A stretch of 64,000 nucleotides of DNA, taken from contig CM055113.1 in assembly GCA_029204225.1 (NCBI GenBank), positions 12,514,402 through 12,578,401 of the forward strand. Direction: 5' to 3'. Below, in pieces: positions 10,525 through 20,990 of the stretch. A model generated the notes under the pieces. That model did no database searches and was not told the DNA's origin. It was given only the letters and a program-made list of their open reading frames with translations. The stretch's first letter is position 1. Each line of letters opens with the position of its first letter. The DNA comes from Diphasiastrum complanatum. Its lineage: Eukaryota; Streptophyta; Lycopodiopsida; Lycopodiales; Lycopodiaceae. The position numbers and the translations under genes are program-made.

Positions 10525-13293
10525 TTGCTCCATGTAAATATCTTCTTCAAGATCACCATTCAAGAAGGCATTAGTAACATCCATTTGCCACATATCCCAA
10601 TCATAAAGAGTTGCAAGAGAGATTAGGATTCGAATAGTTACCATCTTTGCCACGGGTGCAAAGGTCTCATCATAGTCAATACCATATTCTTGAGCATACC
10701 CCTTTGCCACCAACCTTGCCTTGTACTTGTTGATTGATCCATCTTGATTTGTCTTGATCTTGAAGATCCACTTACAACCAATTGCCTTCTTGTCCTTTGG
10801 AAGCTTTACCAACCTCCATGTGTTGCTTTTGATGAGTGCTTGATGCTCATGATCCATGGCTTGGATCCATTCCTTCTTTTGAATTGCTTCACCTACACAA
10901 GTTGGTTCATCAAAAGAGGTAAGAAAAGCAAAGTTAGAGTTGTCCACCACTTGCTTTCCTTTTTCATCATAGGTTAGCCTTGATGGCTTAGCCCTTTGCC
11001 TTTGAGTCTTCCTTGAAGTTTGCTTTGGAGTGGCATCTCCATCTTCATCCAAGACATCTTGCACATCATGATGATTAGTAGGCACATCAACATCAACATC
11101 AACAACATTGGAAACATTCTCTTCATGAAAGATGACATCCCTACTTATGACAACTTTCTTTGTAGAAGGAATGTACACTTTGTAAGCCTTGCTTACTTCA
11201 CTATAGCCAACAAACACACCCTTCTTTGATGAAGGATCTTCTTTAGTTCTATCATCAAGTGTGATATTGACAAAACATGTACATCCAAAGATCCTACAAT
11301 GCTTGACACTCGGCCTTCTACCATAAAGAACCTCATGAGGAGTTTTACCATCCAAGGAAGCACTTGTCCATCTATTACATAGATAGTTAGCACATGCTAA
11401 AGCTTCCCCCCAAAAAGACTTAGCAAGATTAGCATGTAGTCTCATTGCCTTGGCACATTCACAAAGGGTTCTATTCTTCCTCTCGGCCACTCCATTCTGT
11501 TGTGGAGTCCTAGGACTAGACATCTCCCTCTTAATCCCATGTGCTATACAAAAGTCTTTGAACCTATTTGAGGTGTATTCCCCTCCATTATCAGATCTTA
11601 AGCATTTGATCTTTGTATTGAATTGGTTTTCCATTTCATTCTTGAACTTGACAAATGCAGCAAACACTTCATCCTTACTTTTAAGAAGATAGATCCAAGT
11701 ATACCTACTAAAGTCATCAATGAAAGTTGCATACATCTTTGCCCCACCATTGCTAGTTGTACTAGAAGAATGAATATCAGAATGCACAAGTTGAAAAGCT
11801 TCTTTAGATCTAGAAGTAGATCTAGAATAAGCAAGTCTATGAGATTTGGACAAGGCACAATGTTCACAAATACTATTGTTTGCAACAAGACTTTTAGGGA
11901 GACCAAGAACAAGCTCTTTCTTTGCCATTACCTCCAAAGATTTGAAGTTGGGATGGCCCAACCTCTTGTGCCAAACTTCTTGGTTTGTCAATTGCTCCCT
12001 AACCATACATCCTTCATGATTAGAGATCACACATGCATCAAGCTTGAAAAGTTTACCATGCCTCCTACCTTGAGCAATCAAGGATCCACATTTACTTATC
12101 AAACATGCATCTCCAATGAACTCCACATCAAGTCCTTTGTCAATCATTTGACTTACACTAAGCAAATTCTTAGTGATTGAAGGAATGTACAAAACATTTT
12201 CAAGATTTGCTTTCCTATTTGTTGAAAGGGAAATAGGAATAGTGCCTATGCCTTTGATGTCACATTGACCATCATTTGCAGTGTAGATGATGTTACCTTC
12301 TCCCTCATAAGACAATAAGGATGTAAAGTATTCCTTATGTCTTGTCATGTGAGATGAGGCTCCACTATCAATCCACCAAGGATCATTATCATCTATGTTG
12401 GCTAACAAACTTGAAGTCATAACAAGTGGTTCACATGTGTTATGTTCTTCCTCATCTATTGTAAGATTTCCTTGCCTCTCTCCTTGCTCTCTTTTCTTCT
12501 TATAACATTCATTTGCAAAATGACCTTTTATCCCACAATAAAAGCACTTAAACTTTGACTTATTGTTCTTAGTAGAAGAGGAAGAGGAAGAGTGATCATC
12601 ATGATCAAAGTTACCACCTTTGGACCATTTCCCTTTGCCTTTACCTTTGCCCTTGAATTTGCCTTTTGTGAAGAAAGCCTCTTCACCTCCACCTTGCAAG
12701 GATGCACCATCAAGCTTTGATTGCAACCTATGTTCTTCAGCCAATAAGATTTCTTGCAAGTCAACCACACTTGGCAAGACTCTTTGAATGGCAAAACTTT
12801 GTACACGGTTAGCATGTTCATTTAGCAAACCGTTCAACATAACTTGGACTATTTCACCATCTTTTATGTTCTCATCAATGCATGCTAAATCATCACTTAG
12901 GGACTTAACTCTCAAGATAAATGCATGAGCACTTTCACCCTCTCTTTGCCTACTAGAAAATATTTGTCTCCTTAGGGTCAATACCCTAGATGTGGACTTT
13001 GATTCAAAGAGCTTCTTTAAGGCATTCCATGCCTCACTTGCACTTTGACACTTTCCAACTTCCTTGAGAAGTTCATTTGTAACATTCATTTTAATGATAT
13101 GAAGAGCCCTTTTGGCCTTCTTATCAAACCTTTGTTGCTCTTGAAGTGTGAGAGGTCTCTCTTCAATTTCTGCAACTATGTCCATGAGTTCATTCAACTC
13201 AAGTAAGGACTCCATCCTCACTTTCCAAGTAGAGTAGTTTGATGAACTCAACCTTTCACTAGACTCTAGCATGATCCCACCATTGGAAGCCAT
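9265..13293 (-). CDS. Copia gag-pol polyprotein truncated in RT and fused to unrelated 420-residue tail
   Basis: A 1342-residue intact frame with its ATG at 13291-13293. In order: gag helices (1-200), a basic G-K-G-K stretch (210-225), a zinc knuckle with Cys250, Cys253, His258 and Cys263, and the protease D-S-G (309-311). Next come the integrase zinc site (His442, His447, Cys476, Cys479) and the integrase catalytic triad Asp506, Asp568 and Glu604, with 35 residues between the last two. Reverse transcriptase begins near 797 and runs to M-D-V-T-N-A-F-L-N-G and Y-M-E-Q (923). The Y-V-D-D palm motif, thumb and RNase H are absent. Residues 924-1342 are a different open sequence. The polyprotein would normally form the particle, cleave itself and integrate the cDNA; this copy cannot reverse transcribe on its own. 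Confidence 0.93.
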   Translation of the reverse strand: MASNGGIMLESSERLSSSNYSTWKVRMESLLELNELMDIVAEIEERPLTLQEQQRFDKKAKRALHIIKMNVTNELLKEVGKCQSASEAWNALKKLFESKSTSRVLTLRRQIFSSRQREGESAHAFILRVKSLSDDLACIDENIKDGEIVQVMLNGLLNEHANRVQSFAIQRVLPSVVDLQEILLAEEHRLQSKLDGASLQGGGEEAFFTKGKFKGKGKGKGKWSKGGNFDHDDHSSSSSSTKNNKSKFKCFYCGIKGHFANECYKKKREQGERQGNLTIDEEEHNTCEPLVMTSSLLANIDDNDPWWIDSGASSHMTRHKEYFTSLLSYEGEGNIIYTANDGQCDIKGIGTIPISLSTNRKANLENVLYIPSITKNLLSVSQMIDKGLDVEFIGDACLISKCGSLIAQGRRHGKLFKLDACVISNHEGCMVREQLTNQEVWHKRLGHPNFKSLEVMAKKELVLGLPKSLVANNSICEHCALSKSHRLAYSRSTSRSKEAFQLVHSDIHSSSTTSNGGAKMYATFIDDFSRYTWIYLLKSKDEVFAAFVKFKNEMENQFNTKIKCLRSDNGGEYTSNRFKDFCIAHGIKREMSSPRTPQQNGVAERKNRTLCECAKAMRLHANLAKSFWGEALACANYLCNRWTSASLDGKTPHEVLYGRRPSVKHCRIFGCTCFVNITLDDRTKEDPSSKKGVFVGYSEVSKAYKVYIPSTKKVVISRDVIFHEENVSNVVDVDVDVPTNHHDVQDVLDEDGDATPKQTSRKTQRQRAKPSRLTYDEKGKQVVDNSNFAFLTSFDEPTCVGEAIQKKEWIQAMDHEHQALIKSNTWRLVKLPKDKKAIGCKWIFKIKTNQDGSINKYKARLVAKGYAQEYGIDYDETFAPVAKMVTIRILISLATLYDWDMWQMDVTNAFLNGDLEEDIYMEQLKWQFLQGKEDLVEVWFELKWAGFIRFDTQLHLLYFMLDRSVEIYLLVYDGDIVFTNYSERLKSSNDEILWDVNHVFEREYLQRFRSEDVYKCKVLDVLLEDQDVDLELLHQHQEASSNWKLVKSMKGEPHGQSILDLFLQVLEGSSKVLGAARKCPFTLPYLFNLMYEHCHVNVLELSKFNETSSTVLHLLDLGDGIVIIAGFYDQVHAFIQISKDMEVVNMFTFEQSSRSSILVLANWQIVDNVGSSVICKSCGDTSSISSSGFAHSNGTENTSFWHSFTQGLSWIGDLQRQGGDGGSFMEIHGAFTMGIVECGRGMQTPVGYFHLQLVCCCFTENSKVDTWSNPFIVILCSFTCILFTILCKIDVRNSEASYMGTIIYINYVVLHIVHIRTLEKRSIIMMEIILRLEQSSVVKLAS

Positions 13294-14451
13294 GATTCTA
13301 ATGTTTCTTCAACTTTTAGGTTCTGTCCTAAAGCACTTAGCACTCACTTTTCTCTCAACAAATGATAGATAAAGAGATCTATGAAGATTTAGGACCCTAA
13401 AACACTTCTATCTTGAACCTAGATGGTTTCCAAGCATAGAAAGGAAGATTGAAACACATGCAACACTTTGCACACACTAAGAATGGATTACAAAATCAAA
13501 CCAACCTGAACACACTCTTGCTTAAGCTCTCAAACTTTCCAGCAAGTGACCAAATCAAGTTATGGTGTGAAGAGTTACTTGCATTCTTAGAAAATACCCA
13601 ACTAGGATGCCAAGATTACCTAGTAATGAACAAACTTGATCAACATATGATCAACACACTAAGATATTGATTCAACCTGTAAAACCACATGTAAACCACA
13701 CTTCTAAAAGTTTATAAACTCCAACAAGTGATAAATACAAGATTTAGAGGTGAATGAATGAGCACACTTAGTGAATCACAAGACTAGCTTCACTATCTTG
13801 TCAAATCTTGGTGTTTAGATGTAGATCTAAGATCACTTCACATGAGAATGTTCCTCAACCTGTTAAGAACCTGAAAACACACTTGCATAATGGTTAACAC
13901 CTTCCAGCAAATGCTCCAATCAAATTACATAAGGAGAGTTACTTACATGCTCAACAAAGTACACCAAAAATTATGCCAAAATTGATGACAATCTTTACAA
14001 TATGCTCTTCACAATGGAGCTTACAATATGTTCACCCAAAAAAGGGGATCTTTCATCCAAATGGGAGCTTTGCTCAGCCTTTAGGAGAATTACAACTCAC
14101 TCAAAAGAGCATTTGTCATCCACTTAAGGAGAAGTTTCATCCACTTAAGGAGAGTGTTCATCCAAGAATGGAGATTGTCAACAATAGGATTGAAAAGAAC
14201 ATTGTTAGTATTGAATATGCACAAGCCTCACAATCACAAATGATTAGGTGTTATGATCTGATCCAAAATAGTTTCTTTTCAGCCTCTGATCTTCAATAGA
14301 CCTGAAATATGCTTTTGATCCACAAGTTCAACTCACAAAACAAAGGTTAGTAAGATTTGATCAACAAAGCAATGCAAAATCATGCTAGAACTTGATCAAA
14401 CATCCAAATATCACCAAAAATGGAATACTTACTGTAAATAGAAGCCAACCA
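13294..14451 (-). other. Family A leader (5' untranslated region)
   Basis: 1158 bp between the primer site and the gag ATG. Phrases such as CTTCCAGCAA and GAGTTACTT recur about 350 bp apart, suggesting an old internal duplication. A small tandem of CCACTTAAGGAGA lies near 14120-14155. No conserved protein is encoded. Confidence 0.7.
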
Positions 14452-14463
14452 GCTCTGATACCA
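14452..14463 (-). promoter_or_regulatory. tRNA-Met primer-binding site of family A element
   Basis: GCTCTGATACCA (reverse complement TGGTATCAGAGC) abuts the 5' LTR at 14464 with no gap. Confidence 0.95.
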
Positions 14464-15100
14464 TGTGAAAAATACAGATCCTAAGATCATTGGCTTGAAT
14501 GCTTGCACTCCAAACTACATAAGCTAGGAATTGGCAACACATTCTATGCTACCTAGAATGCAAAGAACTTGATCAAAAAGCATTTACCACAAATGAAAAC
14601 TTCCATAAACATCAAGTGCGGCCCAAAATAGCATTATACAGTCCATAATACATCAGCCTACCACTTTTGGAAAGCACCTAAGATCATACACAATAGCTTG
14701 AAGACAATACACACAATAATGCTCTCAATGGAGGAAGAAACAATGACAATGATCTATTGATCTCAATGAAGCATACAAAAGGTTTCTCCAACCTGTTCTC
14801 CACGAATTTCAGCCTAATATAGGTGAGAGAGATGACTCTCTCTCCTCTCTCTAGAACTTAGGACCCAATTTTAGGACACCAGTAACCTAAAATAGCCAAT
14901 TTTGGCCTATATGTCCAAATAACATGATTTTAGTGTCATTTAGAAGGTCCCAAAGTTTGAGACTTCTTCAACATGAAATATATACTAGAATAAAAGTATC
15001 TAGGTCTCTTTCACACGTGTGAAAGGTTAGATCCAAAACTATGTACAAAAATTGCCAATTTAGGCCTCAAACTAGCTAGGAAATGTTGACAATTTTCACA
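14464..15100 (-). repeat. Family A 5' LTR, 637 bp
   Basis: Same sequence as the left LTR minus the 17-bp block. Inverted ends are TGTGAAAA and TTTTCACA. The G-box palindrome is at 15008-15025. Confidence 0.97.
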
Positions 15101-15105
15101 ACAGC
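15101..15105. repeat. Target-site duplication, right copy (ACAGC)
   Basis: Matches 8593-8597 exactly. Confidence 0.95.
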
Positions 15106-16957
15106 TATTTATTTCATTAAGTAAAAATCAGAGGCTTTCATCAAGCTTAGACAATTCAAAGAGCATGTTGAGAATCAAACTGGCAAAAGAATCAAAGCAC
15201 TGAGGTCAAATAATGGGTGAGAATACATCTCCACCGAATTCAAGGAGTACTACCTTAACAACGGCATTGAGCTACAATACATTACCTCCTATTCGCCTCA
15301 ATCAAATGGTCTTGCTAAGAGAAAGAACAAAACCTTAGTCGAATCGGCAAAGTGCATGTTATCACATGCATCACTTCCAAAGTCCTTCTGGGCGGAAGCT
15401 GTTTCAACAACAAATTATATTCAGAATAGATGTCCTACTAAAGGTCTCTCAGAGAAAACACCATTCAAAGTTTGGACAGGTACCAAATCTTTTTTATCAA
15501 ACTTACGAGTTTTTGGATGTACTGATTTTGCGCAGATTCCTCGTGATCTCAGGAAGAAGCTTGACTTCCACAGTATCAAATGTATTTTCATCAGCTACAC
15601 TACTTCAGATCAAGCCTACAAGTTGTTCGATCCTATCAAGTCAAAGATATTCACCAGCCGGGATGTCATCTTCATTGAAGATCAGTTTCAAGACCTCAAA
15701 GGAAAAGACACATCTCATCCAGCCGACCTTTCCAGTTTCTTAGTCGACTATTCCCCTTGAAGTTCCAAGCTCATCTACTCTCAACGAAGAATCTGTCAGC
15801 AACGAATCAAAAGATGATGATGTTGCAATTCAGCAACTATAGTATGATGGAAATAATCAACCTCTATTACCCAGAAGATCTTCAAGAACTAGCAGACCAC
15901 CTCACATTTATATCGACGAGTCTGCAGCCTACCTTGTTCAGGAACCAACATCTATCGAAGAAGCAGTCAGTCAACCTAGTTCAGATCTCTCAAAAGAAGC
16001 TATGGATAAAGAGTATTCATCTCTTATCTAGAACCAGATGACCAATCTGGGTGAAGCTTATTTCTTCCTTGGTATTCAAATCCACAGAGACAGAAAACAG
16101 AAGTTGGTCTACATTACTAAACAGAGGTACATCTACAACATGTTAGTCAGATATAATCTGATTAATTGCAAGTTAGCTCTCTCACCAATGGAACCATCAA
16201 GGTCTCAAATTGTCAAAGGTCCAATGTTCTCAAACAATTCAAGAGAAGCCGCAGATGCATGAGTATCCTCACGATTCTATTATAGGATCTCTTATGCATG
16301 CCATGATCTGTACCAGGCCAGTCATGGCTTTTGCAGTCAGCTCTCTCAGTCAGTTTATGGCCAACCCTAGTGTAACACATTGGAAGGCTCTTATCAGAGT
16401 CATGAGATATCTTCAAGATACTATGGACTTTTGCATTTGTTATGGAGCAATCGGCAACTACAAACTCAATCTACTCAATGGTTACACAGACGCAAGTTGG
16501 GCAGGAGATGTAGACACTCATAAATCCACTTTCAGATTTACATTCTTTCTCAACAACGGTCCAATTTCCTAGAACAGTCGCAAGCAATCTTCAATAGCTC
16601 TATCTTCCACTGAATCAGAGTATATCGCAGCCTCTCAAGATACAAAGGAAGCAATTTGGTCGAGGAACTTACTCTCAGATATCGGTCTGAATCAATATGC
16701 TCTGACGACATTATTTTGTTTTAATCAAAGTGCCATTGCTTTATCAGCCAACCCTAGGTTTCATTCCAGGAGTAAGCACATTGAAGTCAAGTATCGCTTT
16801 GTCAAAAGCAGATTTCTCAAAAAAGAAATTAACTTGTAGTACTGTAGAATGCAAGATATGACAACGGACATTTTTACCAAAGCATTAAGCTTGGAAGCAC
16901 AGAAAAGGTTCTGTGTAGAACTAAGTTTGAAGATCAAGACATTCAGAGATTCAAATT
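15106..16957 (+). pseudogene. Copia integrase-RT-RNase H (split element, right part)
   Basis: Continues the integrase broken at 8597. The catalytic R-S-D-N-G-G-E-Y is read as R-S-N-N-G-stop-E-Y near 15208-15225, so the second catalytic Asp is lost and a TGA follows. The E-R-K-N site has become K-R-K-N. The frame is then open at 15356-15760 (integrase C part). After frameshifts, most of the RT palm, including Y-V-D-D, is deleted near 16030; homology resumes at N-L-G-E-A-Y-F-F-L-G-I-Q. RNase H follows (S-S-T-E-S-E-Y near 16606, H-S-R-S-K-H-I near 16765) with further stops. A clear dead copy, ending just before a polypurine tract. Confidence 0.85.
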
Positions 16958-16966
16958 AAGGGGGAG
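16958..16966 (+). promoter_or_regulatory. Polypurine tract of plus-strand copia relic
   Basis: AAGGGGGAG directly precedes TGTTGGA, the start of the 3' LTR, and follows the RNase H end by a few codons. Confidence 0.85.
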
Positions 16967-17149
16967 TGTTGGATTATTCTCCTTCCTACTAATCGACTAA
17001 TCAGTTTTAATCTTCGTCCATTTGTTTATCCAGTCTTGCGGATTTTCCCATGTTTTTACAGTCTGTAGATCTACAAGTATTTTTACACAATTTGCAGAAA
17101 TACATGGAGTTTGACAATAGTGCTAGGAATTTTTTTCTCTCTACAAATC

Positions 17150-17420
17150 CCGACATTGTTGCCTTTTTGCTACAATCAAGTTTCTCACAAAAGCCGACAC
17201 TTTCGTCTTTTTGCGACACTATTGCATTTTTCACCTGTCAGAAATTACGAGCAAAAATGTAGAGTCACATTTTTCGCTTTCAAAGTGCCTCAAATGTTAA
17301 GAAAATGACTTTGGCAAAGTGTGGGGCTACCCCAATATTAAGAAAATGAGATTTTGCGACACTATCGTATTTTTTCAATAGCCAACATTGTCGTCTTTTT
17401 GTGACATTGTCGCCTATGGC
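17150..17420. repeat. Six diverged copies of a 20-bp motif in LTR U3
   Basis: A motif close to CGACACTNTYGYCTTTTTG recurs near 17151, 17197, 17213, 17357, 17382 and 17401, all in the same orientation and upstream of the TATA box. Directly after it, a 27-bp block around CAGTTTATGTTCATTTAT is duplicated in tandem (about 17420-17470). Confidence 0.7.
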
Positions 17421-17573
17421 AGTTTATGTTCATTTATACAGAGTGACAGTTTATGTTCATTTATGCAGACAGACTGTTTATGGCCAATTGTCGCCGCTTA
17501 TCACCAATCAAATTCTAAGAAGGAACTGGATGAATGCCAGCGAACTCCAGCCAATGATGACCTAAATACTTAG

Positions 17574-17580
17574 TATAAAT
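17574..17580 (+). promoter_or_regulatory. TATA box of the plus-strand copia LTR
   Basis: TATAAAT about 600 bp into the LTR and downstream of the repeated U3 motifs, as expected for the LTR promoter. Confidence 0.5.
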
Positions 17581-18158
17581 CAGTTGTTCATACATTTCAA
17601 TTGTGCATTCTGAGATCAATCAGATCAATCGTGAATTGTGAAGGAGCTGAGTGTTATTACACAACGCTCCTTGCGCTCTTATCAAGCAGATCATTCATGA
17701 CCAGAAAGTATTGTAGATAGATCTCTATCAAGCTTTCAAGCTTGAACTCTCTTGAGCATTCTAGCTCAGTCTTTTAGAGATTATTTTAGAGTTGTTATTG
17801 CGCTACTGCTTATCAGCAGAGTCGCTTATTATCAGACTTATTCTCAGTTACTCAGAGATGGCTTAGAGTGCACGATTTTTATCCGCTATTGTTTTGCGCC
17901 CATTAGCATCTGATCTTGTTTTTCTGAATCAATACTATCTTCTTATTGCGTTCAATATGTGTCGGAATGCATGCATCTATGTAATGTTTTGTAACTGATA
18001 GAAATTGTCTGAGAATTCAGTACTTTATGTTTGGCTATGCAATCACTTAGTATCTAGTGGTTTCAATGTTAGTTGCTAAAGATTGAACGTGATTTCCATC
18101 ACTACAGTTTTGTTCAATATTGATAGGCATAGTCATGCATTGGAAGTAGGAAAAGTTT

Positions 18159-18628
18159 TTGTTTCCACTATACACTCTTCCATCCTATTTCCGACATGCA
18201 CCAGTCCTTGAAAATGTCCTTGTTGAAGACCACATGCATGAGTTGCCTCATGCGATTGATGACATGACCACCTCGATCATCCTCAATTATGCTCCACATC
18301 TATGTCGTAAGATGGCAAGATGTCAGGTGATGGAGAGGTGGAAAAGGGATTGTCAATAGGAGTGGCTTCGAGCCAAGGAGAAGTGGGTGAACGGGAGAAG
18401 TGCCTGCAACAAGAGAAGTTTGGGGAGCAGTCTGGAGGCGAGAAGGTCGAGGAGGGGTCTGAAGATGAGAATGTTGGGGAGGAGTCTAAACGAGAGTATA
18501 ACCAACTGATGAATCAAGAGGGAATAGAGAACGCGAACGGAGAAGAGAGCATGAATATATGCGGAATAGCTCTCCTGTTACAATCAGTTGCTAAATGTAA
18601 AAATAGTCTAATAGAAAGTTCATGCTAA
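18159..18628 (+). other. Two short overlapping ORFs, unrecognised
   Basis: A 66-codon frame (18159-18359) and a 102-codon frame (18320-18628) overlap in different registers. The second is strongly acidic and Glu/Gly-rich. No motif is recognised. Local GC is higher than around it, so this could be a relic of a host exon or a retroelement spacer ORF. Confidence 0.25.
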
Positions 18629-18999
18629 ATATAATCACAACTTAAGTGTTCTAATGCCCAACAGAATCTTAAACATTTACTTTATACTCACAAAAATACA
18701 AAATGAGTACAATCCACCGAAGAGATTAGAAATGGTTTGTGTGTGGTATTATTAAAAAATGTATTTAGTTCGAAGTTTAGTTTTGAAATAAATCGAAAGA
18801 GCAGTATGATAGCGGAAGTTCCTCAAGCATCAAAGACAACCATCGTCTGATCAAAAACTGAGGAGTCGTGGACGTCCATGTTCCGATCAAAGTGAGTGAA
18901 CAAATGTTATCAAACAACAATGAAGTGCTTTCAAATCACAACAAGCATGCATTTGCACTTGCCAAAATTGACGTTTTCGGTGTACGCTAGGTTCTTGAA
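18629..18999. other. Spacer, nothing recognised
   Basis: AT-rich sequence with no open frame or repeat that I can support. Confidence 0.5.
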
Positions 19000-19353
19000 C
19001 TAGTTGATGTGATTCTGAAGGGAATCACCATTTGCCATCTTGAGGGAGTAAAATTTCTTCCCAATATGTAGCTTGGAAGCTATATCTTGCATGTCATATA
19101 ATGTGCCCAAGATGTCCCAGACTTCCTTGGATGTCTGAGCTTCAGACACATGGCCGATTTGCATGGCTGAGATGTTGAGGATGATCAGCGCAAATGCTTT
19201 GCCATCCTTCAGCTTCCATCGGGAGATTGTTGTGTCGTCAACTTCGGGTCTTGCCTCTTCACCTGTAACAATGTCATACAATTCCTTAGCCATTAGCATA
19301 ATTCTCATCTTAAATTTCCAAAAATGGTAAGTGGCTCCATCAAGCTTGTCCAT
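19000..19353 (-). pseudogene. Copia gag fragment (different family)
   Basis: 117 codons covering the start of a copia gag: L-D-G-A-T-Y-H-F-W-K-F-K-M, then a stretch ending in S-K-E-V-W-D-I-L-G-T-L-Y, and K-L-H-I-G-K-K-F-Y-S-L-K-M. It is unlike the gags of families A, X and B. It stops after N-H-I-N and no downstream zinc knuckle or pol follows on the left, so it is truncated. A primer-site-like sequence lies upstream at 19602-19613. Confidence 0.7.
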
Positions 19354-19601
19354 GATAGGACTAGCATTCCCTTGGAATCCATGTGGAAGATTAGTCTAGA
19401 TGATAGTAGTAACTATCAGTGACTTGAGTATGAAAATCTAGTGCAAAATTACAGAACAAGAAAATAGTTATCCTATCGGCTAGTAGGATCAGGTCCTTTG
19501 GGAAGTTTATCAGGCTATAGAAATAGCTCTAACATAAAACCGCTTAAGAAATCAGCTGAATTTTGACATTAAAGCTCTAAACAGTTAGAGAATAGTAACC
19601 T

Positions 19602-19613
19602 AAGTTTTGATAC
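19602..19613 (-). promoter_or_regulatory. Primer-site-like sequence for the gag fragment at 19.0-19.35 kb
   Basis: The plus strand reads TTTTGATACCATGCTGGGG around here. Its complement TGGTATCAAAA resembles the tRNA-Met primer site but differs after TGGTATCA. TG follows directly, as an LTR edge would. Confidence 0.4.
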
Positions 19614-20990
19614 CATGCTGGGGAAGTGTCAGAAGATTCCCTCGGTGAGTGCACTATTGGTGACTTAGAAGGTGCACTGTACTTGTAAGCCAATGGCGCA
19701 AGAAATAGAAATAAATATATACTCCAATGGGCCAAATATAAGAAAGAACCCAAAGTAGTTAAAAATGCAATTTGGTTCATAACTTTTTAAATAGTCAAGT
19801 TCTTATGGCACATGTTTTTTGAATCAAAAACCCTAACCCTAGCTTTGTCTATTAATAGGGATGCACCATTTTGGATTCACTTTTCATTGTTAAGAATAGA
19901 GAGAGAGAGAGATAAGAGAAGCCTCCTCCATTTTTCTTACATTGTGAAGCCCTCCTTTTTTGCACTTGTATGATTGATTGTGGATGTATGAATGCTTGAA
20001 TGTTGTTATTTAATCATGCTATCACATATTTGAATTATCATTAGCTCAAGATTTCATCCTTCTAATCCATAAAATCACCCAATAGTAAAATAGGTGCTAG
20101 AAATCTATTTGGAGTGATCATTAAGATCCATTAGATAGGATTTCCTTCCATTGCTCCCCTCCCTTGAGAAGATAAGCCTCAAGAGGAAAAGATCTAGTGG
20201 CATAGATAACCCAAAAATCCAAGATCCAATAAGAGGATCCAAGGAAAACCCAAAACCCAAAAAGAGCCAAGAAGATAGTAAAAAACCTCTCCCCTCATCT
20301 AAGCCATTCCACTTCTAGATCCAACACCAAGATTGACACCCTTCGTAGGCTTAGATCTCGTTTAGGTCCGCTATTTAACCCTCTCCCGATTGGATCGAAT
20401 CCCACTACTACACAACAACTCGCTCGGTTGGAGATCCAAGCCCCTTCCTTGCCCTCTTGATTGCACCCATTAGAATTGCATGGAAAGGGTCCAACATTTG
20501 TCCTAAACCAGAAACACAAGTCCCTAAACCCTAACCTCTTATTCAAGATCCTTGCACTAGACCCTAAGCCCCATACCCCCTTTTCCTAGATCCATAAGCC
20601 TTAAATTCCTATGTCTTTATAGAGAATTCTCGAAGTAGCTCAATTTAATACTAGTGGAGATTTTGGACTGAATATTGGTCATAAAACAAGAATGACATCT
20701 AGTTGCATGTGTGTTGAGCAATATTTTTTAGCAATAACAATCGGGTTGATATTGCTATTTGGTATTGTTAGTCCATTTATATACTACTTGAATCCAATGT
20801 CAATGAGTATTCAATCATTGTTCCAACTTTACAGCTTATTGTTTTTGTAGCTCTTTCCACAATAGTTTGTCTTTATTTGTGCATCTTAACTTTCTTTTAT
20901 GTTGCATCAACACTTTGATTTTGAGATCTGCCAAAAAAAGACCTAAATTAAGCAGATCTTCTTAAAACACCACAAATCTAGCAGATCCTC
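19614..20990. other. Spacer, possible LTR at left; telo-box-like motif
   Basis: No gene. An LTR of the gag relic probably begins near 19613, but no partner is present. AACCCTAACCCTA at about 19831 resembles a plant telo-box, and a short GA tract follows near 19903. The minus frame at 20295-20546 shows no motif and I do not call it. Confidence 0.4.

Larger units (their letters stand above)
8598..15100 (-). mobile_element. Young complete Ty1/copia element (family A) with in-frame foreign segment
   Basis: A 6503-bp minus-strand LTR element. It has LTRs at both ends (8598-9251 and 14464-15100), a primer-binding site touching the right LTR, a polypurine tract touching the left LTR, and a perfect ACAGC target duplication. 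By eye the LTRs are identical apart from a 17-bp block present only on the left (8620-8636), which implies recent insertion. It carries one 1342-codon gag-pol frame that lacks the second half of reverse transcriptase and all of RNase H. It therefore must have been copied with enzymes supplied by another element. It sits inside the integrase of an older copia relic. Confidence 0.96.
16967..18120 (+). repeat. 3' LTR of plus-strand copia relic (right edge approximate)
   Basis: Starts TGTTGGATTATT after the polypurine tract. It contains a U3-like block with repeated motifs (17150-17460) and a TATA box at 17574-17580 followed by sequence that would form R and U5. No second copy exists in the window, so the right edge near 18120 is a guess. 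Confidence 0.6.

Noticed and set aside
11623-12180. 185-codon plus-strand ORF opposite gag-pol of the young copia element
   Set aside because: Shadow of the real minus-strand frame; no motif of its own.
13973-14299. 108-codon plus-strand ORF in the family A leader
   Set aside because: Antisense to the leader, contains a small tandem repeat and no recognised domain.
19831-19843. Telomere-like AACCCTAACCCTA
   Set aside because: Only two units; consistent with a telo-box promoter motif or chance, not an interstitial telomere array.
20295-20546. 83-codon minus-strand ORF with GC-richer composition
   Set aside because: No domain, start context or homologous neighbour; kept as spacer.
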